A stretch of DNA of 64,000 bases, from NCBI GenBank assembly GCA_963763205.1, contig CAVXNQ010000018.1, positions 124,001 through 188,000 of the forward strand, given 5' to 3'. Source of the DNA: DDH964 sp963763205 (GTDB lineage Bacteria > Desulfobacterota > Desulfuromonadia > Desulfuromonadales > DDH964). This document shows positions 25,301 through 36,152 of this stretch, one piece after another; the first letter of the stretch is position 1, and each line of letters starts with the position of its first letter. Below the pieces are notes generated by a model. The model ran no database searches and was not told the origin of the DNA. It saw only the letters and a program-made list of their open reading frames with translations. A program made the translations under genes and the position numbers.

Positions 25301-28300
25301 ATGCAGCTCCTCTTTCACCCTTTGGCGCAGCCCTTCACCATGGCCACCACCCGCAAAGGGTGGAAGTATTTCTCCCCGGCGAAGCTGGGGCACGACCTGC
25401 TGCGGGCGACGGCCGACGCCGCGCTGCTGCCGCACCAGGCCGCGGTGAGCCTGGATGCCATCGCCCGGGTCGGCTACCGCCGCCTGATCTCCCGGCGCGG
25501 TCTCTTGGAGTGGACGGCCCAGGCCACCCATGGGAGCGCCGCTCGCCGGCAACCGCTCTTCGTCGCCCGCCTGGCCCTGGGGAGCCTCTTCGGCGCCGCC
25601 GCCGGTGTGGCGATCTGGCTTCTGATGCCGGCCAGCCTGCCGCAGGCCGCCCCCTGGCTCCTCCTGTGGATGCTCTCGCCGCTGCTCGGTTGGCTTTTGA
25701 ACCTGCGACCGGCCCCGGAGCAACGGGCACGACCGCTGCCGGAAACGGACCGCCGTTTTCTCCGGGAAGTCGCCCGGCGGACCTGGCGCTATTTCTCGTC
25801 CTTTGTCAACGCCAAAACCTCCTGGCTGCCGCCCGACAACTATCAGGTCGCCCATCAGAACCGCCTGGCCATGCGCACCAGCCCGACCAACATCGGCCTC
25901 TGGCTGACCAGCGCCCTGGGGGCCCATGATTCCGGCTACCTGACGATCAACCAGGTCCTCGAAAAGCTGACCCACACCATGGCAACCATCGGCCGTCTGC
26001 AGCGCCATGAAGGGCATCTCCTCAACTGGTACGACATCCAGACCCTGGCTCCCCTGGAGCCGCGCTACGTTTCCACGGTCGACAGCGGCAACCTGCTCGG
26101 GGCCCTGTGGGCCCTGGAACAGGGGCTTGACGAGTTGCTGCACGTCCCCCTGCTCGATGGCAAGGCCTTTGCCGGCCTGGCCGACTCCGGCAGCATCCTG
26201 ATGCAGTCCGAGGCCTTCAAGGGCGGTGCCGGCCCGACCCGGCAGACGCTCGACCAGACTCCTGGCTGCGTGGCATGCGCCGCCGTCCGGAATTGTCGCT
26301 CTGCTCCGCCTGCAACGGCGGATGCAGGCCCAGGTCGGCGCCGTTGTCGCTTCCGCAGAAGCCGAGCCGTGGGGCGCCGAGCTGGAACGACAGGTTGCGG
26401 CCTGGGTTCAGAACAGCGACCGCTATCTCAGCTGGATCGAAATTCTCGCGGAGAAAACCGAGGAGGAGCTCTCTGCCTTGAAACCGGCGGCCCTGCTCGC
26501 CATTCGTCGGGACCTGGCGCAGGCGCCTTCGCTCTTCGCGCTTGCCCATGGCCGGATCGACTCGATCCCGATTCTTCGAGCGATCCGCGCGGAGTCTCAC
26601 CCGGCCGGCGCCCCCCTCGGGCCGTGGCTCGACCGCGTGATCGAGGCCTTCGCCACGGCGCAGTGGCTGGCCGGGGAAACCCTGGGGACAGTCGCGCGGT
26701 TGCTCGGCGACGTCCGCGAGCTGTCAGCCGGGATGAACATGCGCTTTCTCTATGACCCCAAGCGCAAGCTCTTCGCCATCGGCTACAACGTCTCCACGAA
26801 TCGTCTCGACGTCTCCAGTTACGATCTTCTGGCCAGTGAGGCGCGGCTCGGCAGTTTCGTCGCCATTGCCCGGGGCGACGTCCCCCTGGAACACTGGTTC
26901 TCCCTGGGTCGCCCCTACGGTGCGATCGGCCGGCAGCGGGTGCTGCTCAGCTGGACCGGAACCATGTTCGAATATCTGATGCCGCTTTTGTTCCAGTCTT
27001 CCTACGGCAACTCGCTCCTGGACAAGGCGGCCCGGGAAGCGGTGCAGGCCCAGATCGCCTATGGCCGCCTGCGGCGTGTGCCCTGGGGTATTTCCGAGTC
27101 CGCCTTTGCCGATCTGGACCTGGACAAGACCTATCAGTACAAGGCCTTCGGCGTGCCGGCGCTCGGCTTGAAGCGCGGTCTGGAGCAGCAGCTGGTCGTC
27201 GCTCCCTACGCTTCCCTGCTGGCACTGAACGTGGCGCCGCGGGTGACGGTGCGGAACCTGAAACGACTGGCCGGGCTGGGACTGCTCGGTGATTACGGTT
27301 ATTACGAGGCGATGGATTTCAGCCGGCAACCGCAGCGCAAGGCCCGCAGCCGTGCTGGCAAACGCGGGGTGATCATCGAGGCGTATATGGCCCATCATCA
27401 GGGGATGGCGTTTCTGGCCTTGACCAACTTCCTCCATGGCAACCCGTTCCCGCGCCGTTTTCACGGCGACTCGCGGGTTCGGGCCTTCGAGGCCCTGCTG
27501 CAGGAGCGCATCCCGACCCTGCCGCCGTTGCGCCTGATCTCGACGCGGCAGAGTGAGCCCCTACTTCCGGGCGTCGACCCGGTCGCGCCGGCAGGCAGCA
27601 GCACCTTTACCACGCCCCATACCGTCACCCCCAAGAGCCTGCTGCTCAGCAACGGCCGCTATGGGTTGATGGTCACCAACAGCGGTGGCGGTTACAGTCA
27701 GTGGGGAGAGCAGGAGCTGACCCGCTGGCGATCGGATCAGACCCGCGATGCGCAGGGAACCTTCTGCTATATCCATGAGGCCGAGCCGGATCGTCTCTGG
27801 TCCAACACCTTTCACCCCGTCGGCGGGAAGGTGGAAGGGTATTCCGTGGATTTTACTCTTGAGCGGGCCGTATTCCGCCGCGCCGACCACGGCATCCACA
27901 CCGAAACGGAGATCATCGTCTCGCCGGAAGACGATGTGGAGGTGCGCCGGATCACCTTGATCAATCGCTCCGCCCGCGTTCGCCGCCTCAACCTCACCAC
28001 CTACGTTGAACTCTCCATGGCGCTCCACAACGCCGACCGCCAGCACCCGGCCTTCAACAAACTGTTCATCCAGACCGAAGCGCTTCCCGAACAGCAGGTG
28101 CTCCTCGCCTGCCGGCGCCCGCGCAGCGAAAACGAAGCACCGCTCTATGTGGCCCATGGTCTGACGCTTGAGCATGACAAGTCAGACAGAAAAGGCTTCC
28201 AGTTTGAAACCGACCGCGGTCGCTTCATCGGCCGCGGTCGGACATTGGCCAATCCCATGGGCGCCGGGCAGGAGCTCGGCAACAGCCAGGGTTTTGTCCT

Positions 28301-31300
28301 CGATCCGAGCTTAAGCCTGCGGCGCGGCCTCACCCTGGCGCCGGGAGGGCGCGCCCGTCTTTCCCTGGTGCTTGCCGCCGGGGCGACCCGCGAGGAGGTC
28401 CTGGTGCTGATGGACAAGTACAGCGACCCCCATGCAACCGAGCGGGCCATGGATTTCGCCTGGCGCGCGGCCCAGCAGCAGTTGCAGATGCTGCACATCC
28501 AGCCCGACGAAGCGCGCCGCTTCCAGCAGCTGGCAAGCCACCTCCTCTTTCCCAACCCCCACTTGCGCGCACCCGCCGAACGCCTTGCCGAGAACCGCAA
28601 GGGGCAAGCCGGATTGTGGCCCTACGCCATTTCGGGCGACCTTCCGCTGGCCCTGGTGACCATTGCCGAGGCGCGGGATATCAGCTTGGTTCGCCAGATG
28701 CTCCAGGCCCACGCCTATTGGCGAATGCAGGGATTGTCGACCGACCTGGTGATCCTCAACGAGGAGGCCGGGAGCTATGAACGGCCGCTCCAGGAACGCC
28801 TGGAACAGCTGATCCGGACCCATGCGCTCTCGGCGGCGACGGATCGGGCAGGCGCCATCTTCCTGAAGAACGCGGCGCAGCTCCCGGAGGACGATCTCAA
28901 ACTCCTCAAGGCTGCCGCCAGCGTCGTGCTGGTGGCAGCACGCGGCACGCTCCCGCAGCAACTGGGGGTGCCGGCGGCGGATCCCGAACGGTCGGCAACG
29001 CTGGTCCGCAAGCCCGCGCCCCGCGAGCCCTCGGCCCCGCTCCCCTTCATGGAGCTGAACTACTTCAACAGCCTCGGCGGCTTCACCCCGGACGGGCGTG
29101 AGTACGCCATTTATCTCGGCCCCGACACCAACACCCCGGCACCCTGGGTGAACGTCATCGCCAACCCGAACTTCGGCACCCTGATCAGCGAAACGGGGTC
29201 CGGCTTCACCTGGTACGGCAACAGCCAGCGCAATCGTCTCTCCGGCTGGTCAAACGACCCGGTGCTCGATCCGGCTTCCGAGGCGCTCTACATCCGCGAC
29301 GAGGAGAGCGGTGTCTTCTGGTCGCCGACCGCGGCGCCGATCCGCGAAAAGACCGCCTATCGGACCCGGCACGGGGCGGGCTATTCGGTCTTCGAGCACA
29401 ACAGCCACGGCATCGAGCAGGAACTGACCGTCTTCGTCCCCGTGGATGAGAGCGGCGGGGAGCCGATCAAGCTGCAGCGCCTGCGGCTCACCAATGCCTC
29501 CGCGCGAAGACGCCGGCTCTCGGTCACCTGTTATGTGGAATTGACCCTCGGCGAAAACCGCGAAACCTCCCAGATGCATGTGGTGACCCATTGGGACGAG
29601 GTCGCCCAAGCCCTGCTGGCGCAAAACCGCTACCATCCCGAGTACGGCGAGCGGGTCGCCTTCGTGGCCATGACCCCCGAGGCCGACTCGTACGGCGGCG
29701 ACCGCACCGCCTTCATCGGCCGCAACCGCTCCCTGGCCGACCCGGTCGCAATGGAGCTGACCCGGCTGACGGGACGGACCGGGGCGGGGCTCGACCCCTG
29801 CGCGGTCCTCCGGGTGACCCTGAACCTGGCGCCGGGGGAGGTCCGCGATCTCACCTGCATGCTGGGACAGGCTGAGTCGGCGGCACAGGCCCGGCAACTG
29901 GTACTCCGCTTTAGAGAGGATCGGGCATTTGAGGACGCATTTGATCAGACCAGGGCCTGGTGGGATGCGCTCCTGGGGACGATCGAAGTGCGCACCCCCG
30001 AACTGGCCGCCGACCTGTTGATCAACCGCTGGCTGCAGTACCAGTCGTTGAGCTGCCGCATCTGGGGACGTTCCGCCTTTTACCAGTCCGGCGGCGCCTT
30101 CGGCTTTCGCGATCAGTTGCAGGATGTCCTCGCCTTCCTCACCTCCCGCCCCGAGCTGGCCCGCGACCAGATCCTGCTGGCCGCCAGCCGGCAGTTCACG
30201 GAGGGGGACGTCCAGCACTGGTGGCATCCGCCGAGTGGTGCCGGGATCCGTTCGCGAATTTCCGACGACCTGCTCTGGCTCCCGTACGTGGTTGCGAACT
30301 ACGTCCGGACGACCGGCGACAGCGCCATCCTGCTGGCGGAGGTCCCCTTCCTCAACGCCCCCCCGCTGGCCGACGATCAGCACGAGGTCTTCTCCACGCC
30401 GGAGATCACTGCTGAACGCGCCACGCTCTTCGAACACTGCCGGCGCGCCGTCAGCCGCGGCCTGACCAGCGGACCCCACGGCCTGCCCCTGATGGGCACG
30501 GGGGACTGGAACGACGGCATGAACCTGGTCGGCGCCGGAGGGCAGGGGGAGAGCGTCTGGCTCGCCTGGTTCCTCTGCGAGCTGTTGCAGGGGATGTCTG
30601 AACTCGCTGCCCACGTGCAACAACCGGAGCTGAGCCAGTCCTATCAGGCGGAGAGGACGGCCCTGATCCAGCGGACCGAACAGGCCGGCTGGGACGGCGA
30701 GTGGTATCTGCGGGGAACCTTCGATAATGGAACCCCCCTGGGCTCCGCGGCCAACAGTGAGGCGCGGATCGATTCCCTCCCCCAGTCGTGGGCCTGGCTT
30801 TCCGGCGCCGCCGACCCGGAGCGCGCGCAGCAGGCCCTGGAGTCGGCCTGGCAGCATCTCGTCCGTCCCGAGGAAGGTCTGGCGCTGCTTTTCGAGCCTC
30901 CCTTCGACCGCTCGAAACCCTCGCCCGGCTACATCAAGGGGTATCCCCCCGGGGTGCGGGAGAACGGCGGCCAGTACACCCACGCCGCCCTCTGGATGGC
31001 CATGGCCATGGCCCGCAAGGGGGATGGGGAGCGGGCGGTGCAGCTGCTGCGCCTGCTCAACCCGATCGAGCACGCCCGCGACGCGGAGGCGGTCTGGCAC
31101 TACGGGGTTGAGCCCTACGTGGTCGCCGCCGATGTCTACCGGCTGCCCGGCCGGATCGGCCAGGGTGGCTGGTCCTGGTATACCGGTTCGGCGGCCTGGA
31201 TGTACCGGGCCTGGGTTGAAGAGGTTCTGGGCCTGCAGGTGCGGGGGAACCAGATGCGGGTTAATCCGGTGATCCCGGCGGCCTGGCCGGGCTTCAGCCT

Positions 31301-31475
31301 TCGCTATCGGCACGGGGAGACGATCTATGCGATCCAGGTGGAGAATCCGCACGGCTGCGAGCGCGGCGTCGCCTGGGTCGAGATGGATGGCCGGCGCGTG
31401 GCCGGTGGCGCGATCTCGCTGGAGCAAGGCCTGGTAAAACATCGGGTTGTCGTGCGGATGGGGACTCCGGCATAA
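22305..31475 (+). pseudogene. ndvB: Cyclic beta-1,2-glucan synthase (NdvB/Cgs type), three single-base frameshifts
   Basis: About 3,055 codons once three extra bases are ignored. Family members make cyclic or linear beta-1,2-glucan at the inner membrane. Layout: an unusual N-terminal glycine-zipper region (1-110); membrane helices near 560-620; GT84 glycosyltransferase with the DxD in LDSDTQLPHG (about 775) and HRWIRGDW (about 925); further helices near 975; a glucoamylase-like PF10091 domain (about 1470-1680, NVSTNRLDVSSYDLLASEAR); and two beta-sandwich/GH94 phosphorylase parts with the catalytic Asp in DWNDGMN (about 2733). GTG 22305 has AAAGGA six bases upstream. Frames break near 25069 (extra A), 25153 (extra G in GGGG) and 26258 (extra A); the net shift is three. 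Confidence 0.85.
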
Positions 31476-31531
31476 TGGAGGCGAATATCGTTGGCGCATT
31501 TTAGGCTGGAAGCTTCGGCGTGCAGGCTGCC

Positions 31532-32377
31532 ATGAGCAAAAACGGTTACTGGTTCTATTCGGCGATAGCCCGCCAGGTCCTCGGAGCGATGGACAGGGGC
31601 GACGACCGCGTCGATATTTCGGTCGATCTGAATCTCTCCCGCGGCACCTTTGCCCTCGACGACGACGCGCTGATTCTGGACGCGGACAACCGGCTGGGCC
31701 GTGCGGAGCTGAGCCGGATTGCGGGCAAGGAGAACCGGGTTTTTTGTCTGGAAGGGGGCGCGTTGGAGGTGCTCGAAGTCAGGGGCGAGGGCTATTGCAA
31801 GCTCGTCCCCACCGACCAGGCGCCGCTGCTGGAGATCAGCGGCGTGAAGATGCACATCGCGAAGGGGATCAACCCCTTTGAAAGCGCCGGGCAGATGGCC
31901 GCGCAGGTGGTGAGAAAAGGGGGCCGGGTCCTCGATACCTGCAGCGGGCTCGGCTATGCGGCCGCGGCCGCGCTGCAGCTCGGGGCGCGCGAAATCGTTT
32001 CGGTCGAGCGCAGCAGCATGGTGATGGCGCTGCGCGCAAAAAACCCATGGTCGCAGGGGCTATTCGGTTCCGACATCCAGCTGGTTCATGCCGATATCGA
32101 TGAATACATCCGGACTCTCGCGGCGGAATCGTTTGACGCGGTCATCCACGACCCGCCCCGGTTTTCCCTCGCCGGGGAGCTCTACGGGGAGCGATTCTAC
32201 CGGGAGATTCACCGCGTGCTGAGAAGGCGCGGAGCCCTGTTTCACTATACCGGCAACCCGCATGTGGTGAAACGCGGCAGCAGCTTTGTCGACCAGGCCG
32301 CACAGCGGCTCCGGGTGGCCGGCTTCACCAGGGTGGTGAAGGTCACCGGGCTCATGGGGGTGACGGCCTGCAAATAA
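31532..32377 (+). CDS. SAM-dependent methyltransferase domain protein
   Basis: A 281-residue protein with a class I methyltransferase fold in its C-terminal two thirds: motif I RVLDTCSGLGYAAAAAL near 126, VSVERSSM (motif II) and VIHDPPRFSL (motif IV) near 203, then HYTGNPHVVKRGS. The N-terminal 100 residues are beta-rich. The DPPR motif recalls rRNA N- or C-methyltransferases and spermidine synthase-like proteins. Target unknown. It follows the glucan synthase by 56 bases; a start at GTG 31520 is possible. Confidence 0.75.
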   Translation: MSKNGYWFYSAIARQVLGAMDRGDDRVDISVDLNLSRGTFALDDDALILDADNRLGRAELSRIAGKENRVFCLEGGALEVLEVRGEGYCKLVPTDQAPLLEISGVKMHIAKGINPFESAGQMAAQVVRKGGRVLDTCSGLGYAAAAALQLGAREIVSVERSSMVMALRAKNPWSQGLFGSDIQLVHADIDEYIRTLAAESFDAVIHDPPRFSLAGELYGERFYREIHRVLRRRGALFHYTGNPHVVKRGSSFVDQAAQRLRVAGFTRVVKVTGLMGVTACK

Positions 32378-32591
32378 CCCCGACCCGCGGCTGCCGGGAC
32401 GCGTCTTAAGAACCGGGTAGCGGTAAAATAGCCGGAAGGTCTCGCTTCTCCCGGCTTGGCGCGGAAGTTTATCCTGCCGCTCATCACCGGCGCCGCGCCC
32501 TTATTTCTTCCGAAAAAATCCTCCGGAAACCCAGGCGTGCTATGATGTGTCATATTTCGGCCCGGTCCCGCATCCTTACAGGAGAAACAAC

Positions 32592-32696
32592 ATGAGCAAA
32601 GGCATGGACAGCAAGAAGTCCGACAAAAAAGAACCGGCCAAAACCATGAAAGAAAAGAAGGCCGCGAAAAAGATCAAAAAAGCGGAGAAGAAGTAG
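32592..32696 (+). CDS. Lys-rich small protein, 34 aa
   Basis: MSKGMDSKKSDKKEPAKTMK followed by a KEKKAAKKIKK-type tail. AGGAG sits eight bases before the ATG, so it is likely translated. Similar short basic proteins are common in Geobacter relatives; function unknown, perhaps RNA or DNA binding. Confidence 0.65.
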   Translation: MSKGMDSKKSDKKEPAKTMKEKKAAKKIKKAEKK

Positions 32697-32845
32697 TTCA
32701 GAGGTGGGCTTTGCGCCCGCCCGGTTATCCACCGGACACCGGTGAGCCGGCCTGAAATCGGCCTGATTTCAGGTCGTTGTTTGTGCCCGCGAGGCATGGA
32801 GCCGCCCGGTCCCCCACCACGCCGAAAACGAATGGAAAAGCATCG

Positions 32846-33694
32846 ATGAAAGTCCCCAGAAGCCTGGAACCTCTGCTGCAGGACGGCCTGATCGACGAGG
32901 TTCTCGGCCAGTTGATGAGCGGCAAGGAAGCCGAGGTCTACGTGGTGCGCAGTCAAGGCGAAATCCGCTGCGCCAAGGCCTACAAAGAGCTCAAACAGCG
33001 CAGCTTCCAGAAACAGACCCAGTACCTGGAGGGGCGCATGGTGCGCAACAGCCGGCGCTCCCGCGCCATGGAGAAGCACTCCAGGTTCGGGCGCAAGGAG
33101 CAGGATGCGGCCTGGCAGAATGCCGAAGTCGACGCCCTTTACCGCCTCGCCGCCGCCGGGGTGCGCGTGCCCAGGCCCTATTCCTTTTACGCGGGGGTGC
33201 TGCTGATGGAGCTGGTGGTGGACGGCGCCGGCGCGGCCGCTCCGCGCCTCAACGACCTGCAGCTGAGCGCGGCGCTGGCCCGGCAGTACCACCGTCTGCT
33301 GATCGAGCAGGTGGTGCGCATGCTCGGTGCCGGGCTCGTGCACGCCGACCTCTCCGAGTTCAATGTGCTGGTCGCCGGCGACGGGCCGGTGATCATCGAT
33401 CTGCCCCAGGCCATCGACGCCGCCGCCAACAACAACGCCCGCCGCCTCTTTGCGCGGGACGTCGACAACCTCGCCGCCTACTTCGGCCGGTTCGCCCCCG
33501 AGCTCCTCGAAACCGCCTACGCTGAGGAGATCTGGCACCTCTACGAAAAGGGGGAGCTGCACCCGGAATCCACCCTGACCGGCCGCTTCGCGAAGAGCGA
33601 GAAAGCGGCCGACGTCCGCAGCGTCCTGCGCGAGATCGACGATTCGCACAAGGAAGCACTGGCCCGGGAGTTCGGGCGCAGGCGGGTGGCGTAG
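32846..33694 (+). CDS. RIO-type serine/threonine protein kinase
   Basis: A 282-residue RIO-family kinase. Opening helix KVPRSLEPLLQDGLIDEVLG, glycine-poor loop LMSGKEAEVYVVR, ATP Lys44 in CAKAYKEL, catalytic loop VHADLSEFN (His166, Asp168, Asn173) and metal-binding Asp185 in IIDLPQA. Bacterial RIO-like proteins of this size (PA4780 type) phosphorylate themselves; targets are mostly unknown. ATG 32846 follows GGAAAAG and gives the conserved start. Confidence 0.88.
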   Translation: MKVPRSLEPLLQDGLIDEVLGQLMSGKEAEVYVVRSQGEIRCAKAYKELKQRSFQKQTQYLEGRMVRNSRRSRAMEKHSRFGRKEQDAAWQNAEVDALYRLAAAGVRVPRPYSFYAGVLLMELVVDGAGAAAPRLNDLQLSAALARQYHRLLIEQVVRMLGAGLVHADLSEFNVLVAGDGPVIIDLPQAIDAAANNNARRLFARDVDNLAAYFGRFAPELLETAYAEEIWHLYEKGELHPESTLTGRFAKSEKAADVRSVLREIDDSHKEALAREFGRRRVA

Positions 33695-33771
33695 GCTGGC
33701 GGGGCGGGGGGAAACGTACGGGTCATCAGCGTCGTCATCGGCTATTTTGGATAACTTGAAGCATTTTTTCC

Positions 33772-34405
33772 ATGTCGTTCGCATCTCTTGGCCTGGGCGC
33801 CGAACTGCTGAGCGCGATCGGCGCCCAGGGCTATACCACCCCGCTCCCCCCATCCAGTCCCGGGCGCTGCCAGTGATTTTCGAGGGCTGCGACCTGCTGG
33901 CGGGTGCTCAGACCGGCACCGCGGGGTCGATATCGTCGTTGCGACGCCGGGGCGGCTGCTCGATCACGCCGAACGAAATACCGTCAACCTCTCCAGGATC
34001 GAAGCTCTGGTACCGGACGAGGCCGACCGCATGCTCGATATGGGGTTCCTCGGCGACATCCGAATAATGGCGGAATATCTGCCGCAGGTGGTGAATTACG
34101 ACCTCCTCCAGGTTCCCGAAGACGACGTGCATCGCATCGGCCTTCTCGCTCCTCAGCCCGGAAGAACTGCCGCTGCTGCAAGCGATCGAGACGCTGCTCA
34201 ACTATGCCATCCCGCGTCAAACCATCGCGGAATTCCCGCAGGTTGCGCTCAGGTGGCGGGTGAAGGGGAAAATCGGCAAGGCGGCCATGGCTCCTGCCAA
34301 ATCGAAGCAGAGTGCCGCCAGGCCGGCGCAGGCGAAAGTCAAGCCCGTCAGGGCCGCGGCTCCGGCGTCGGAAAAGCCGGGCCGCCCCGGTCCGAAAAAG
34401 CCGTA
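33772..34405 (+). pseudogene. rhlE-like DEAD-box helicase pseudogene
   Basis: Pieces of an RhlE helicase survive in order but in different frames: SFASLGLGAELLSAIGAQGY with the Q-motif region, LPVIFEGCDLLAGAQTGTA (motif I), then after a deletion VDIVVATPGRLLDHAE and LVPDEADRMLDMGFLGDIR (motif II with DEAD), then after another deletion VVNYDLLQVPEDDVHRIG (motif VI region) and a basic Lys/Pro-rich tail ending at TAG 34405. Motifs Ia, III, IV and V are gone. The intact paralogue is at 6.7 kb. Confidence 0.85.
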
Positions 34406-34745
34406 GAGGAACGCCCCGCCCCCAAGGTCGGCCGCCGCGGGCAACGATCGAAACGCTGAAACTCTTCGCGCTGTCGCCTTAGCCGATTACCCTCTATGAG
34501 ATCGAACCGAGGGAGACCTGCGTTCCCAATTTGTTCTGCCTCCCTTTGCCCTTGGATTGGGCATCCCGCGCCGGGGAGAATCCGGACGCAGTCAAGTTGT
34601 CAAGTAGAGATGGAGACAAACAGGTTGGTTGATAAATTGACTACGTTCCCCTTCGACGCTTCCTTTTGCCGCTTGACTGGCGGGGAAACCGGGGTAGTGT
34701 AAAATTTACAGGAATTCCGGGGGACTGCTCGAGAAGGAGAGGGCG
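34406..34745. other. Intergenic region
   Basis: 340 bases with no supportable gene or RNA; slightly more AT-rich near 34590-34720, where a promoter for the small membrane protein may lie. Confidence 0.4.
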
Positions 34746-34907
34746 ATGTTCGAATATTTCACGATGCTGGGTGGCACCTTGCAGGACGAATGGGTGGGAA
34801 AGGTCACCCCTTTCTTCGACTCGCTCCGCGGCTCGCCCTTCTTTTGGCCGGGGGTCGTGGTGGCGGTGCTGGTCCTCCTCATGGTGGCAAGAACGTTTGT
34901 CAAATAG
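34746..34907 (+). CDS. Small single-pass membrane protein, 53 aa
   Basis: MFEYFTMLGGTLQDEWVGKV then PFFDSLRGSPFFW and one hydrophobic helix GVVVAVLVLLMVARTF near the C-terminus. A strong AAGGAGAGGGCG leader supports translation. Function unknown. Confidence 0.6.
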   Translation: MFEYFTMLGGTLQDEWVGKVTPFFDSLRGSPFFWPGVVVAVLVLLMVARTFVK

Positions 34908-35119
34908 GCCGTCGGCATCGGCTCGTGTGGCACGATTCTGCCATTTCCAGGCCCGAAACGAGAAAAGCTGCCGAGCCGTCTCGGAACAGACCGGCAGCAG
35001 CGGTTCAGTTGAGTCATCCCCCCTTCCGGGACGTCCCCCCATTTTAAAACTCAATTCCAAGCCTGGCCGCTGGCAAGCCCACACTGGCCGCCGGCGTGGC
35101 TCGCCGGGTCTGAACGGCC

Positions 35120-35284
35120 TCAGCTCTTCCTGCTGGTCTTGGCGTAGAAGGTGGAGTACTGCTGGACGACCGCACTGCTCTTGCAGGCAGGGCATTTGAC
35201 CTGCTCCCGCTCGTGCTCGGCCATGCTCATGACCACCGAAAACTCTTTTGCACACTTCTCACAACGGTACTCATAGGTCGGCAT
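35120..35284 (-). CDS. FmdB-family zinc-ribbon protein
   Basis: A 54-residue protein with the FmdB/CxxC_CxxC signature: MPTYEYRCEKC at the start and CPACKSS near 31-37, then VVQQYSTFYAKTS. Such regulators-by-annotation bind one zinc; function is not settled. GGGAGG precedes the ATG. Confidence 0.85.
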   Translation of the reverse strand: MPTYEYRCEKCAKEFSVVMSMAEHEREQVKCPACKSSAVVQQYSTFYAKTSRKS

Positions 35285-35555
35285 CGTTTTACCTCCCGAA
35301 ATGATATCCCCCTGCCGCTAAAGAATTTTAAGGGGTCGGCGGCGTTTGGCAAGGGCGCCGGGTGCCGCGACGATAAAATCAAAACCGCGCCAGGGACAAG
35401 CGATTGCAGCGGCAGCTCGCGCCGGGACATTGTCACTCCGCCCTGACCCGAATTGCCTCGTGCCATTGCCGGCAAAAAAGTTTCGCGCCGAGGAAAATGA
35501 ACGGGTCTTCAGGACGTCACGGCCGGGGCCAACATCGGGGGCCGTTGCCCCCGGT

Positions 35556-35996
35556 TCACAGCAGCACGATCAGCGCCACCCCGCCGGCGAAGGTGCCCAG
35601 GTTGCAGACGGCCGAGATGGCGTGCAGGCGGGAAAATTCCTTCCGCAGGGGATGGCTTTTCGGCGTGGTCTCGAAGGAGCCGATCTCCTTTTTGAGGGCG
35701 GCGGCCTTCGGTTCGATGACCAGAGCCTGGAAGCCGGTCGCCGCCAGCATCAGCACCAGCAGCACCAGGGCTGGGACGAAATTCCGGCCCCTCTGCAGCA
35801 GCAGGCAGAACAGGGCGACGGCCCCGCAGGCCAGCCCCCAGCGGAAGTAGCCGGGAAAGAGGACGCCGACGATCTTGCCGAAGAGGTCGATCGGCTGGGT
35901 CCGAAACAGGGTCGGCGTGAGGACGAAGGTGAAAAGGGCGACGCCGCCGACCCAGAAGGCGAGCGCCAGGCGATAGATGACGGAGACGAAGGACAT
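35556..35996 (-). CDS. DUF4149 membrane protein
   Basis: A 146-residue inner membrane protein with four predicted helices. Typical DUF4149 features are the opening ALAFWVGGVALFTFVLTPTLF, then GYFRWGLACG and the last helix after RLHAISAVCN. Function unknown. The ATG at 35996 follows AAGGAA; longer frames upstream lack support. It is divergent from the PAS histidine kinase gene. Confidence 0.8.
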   Translation of the reverse strand: MSFVSVIYRLALAFWVGGVALFTFVLTPTLFRTQPIDLFGKIVGVLFPGYFRWGLACGAVALFCLLLQRGRNFVPALVLLVLMLAATGFQALVIEPKAAALKKEIGSFETTPKSHPLRKEFSRLHAISAVCNLGTFAGGVALIVLL

Positions 35997-36152
35997 GACG
36001 ATTCCTTTCGAAAAGGAGTGGGGCGGGGGCTGGACCGGCTGGGGAACCGAGCCAGGCGCTTGGGCCGCCGCCAGGGGCGGCTGAGGACGGTGGTATAATA
36101 CAAAAATTCGTCTCCCTTTTCCATTTTTCCCCCTCGCCGGAGAGGAGCGGGC

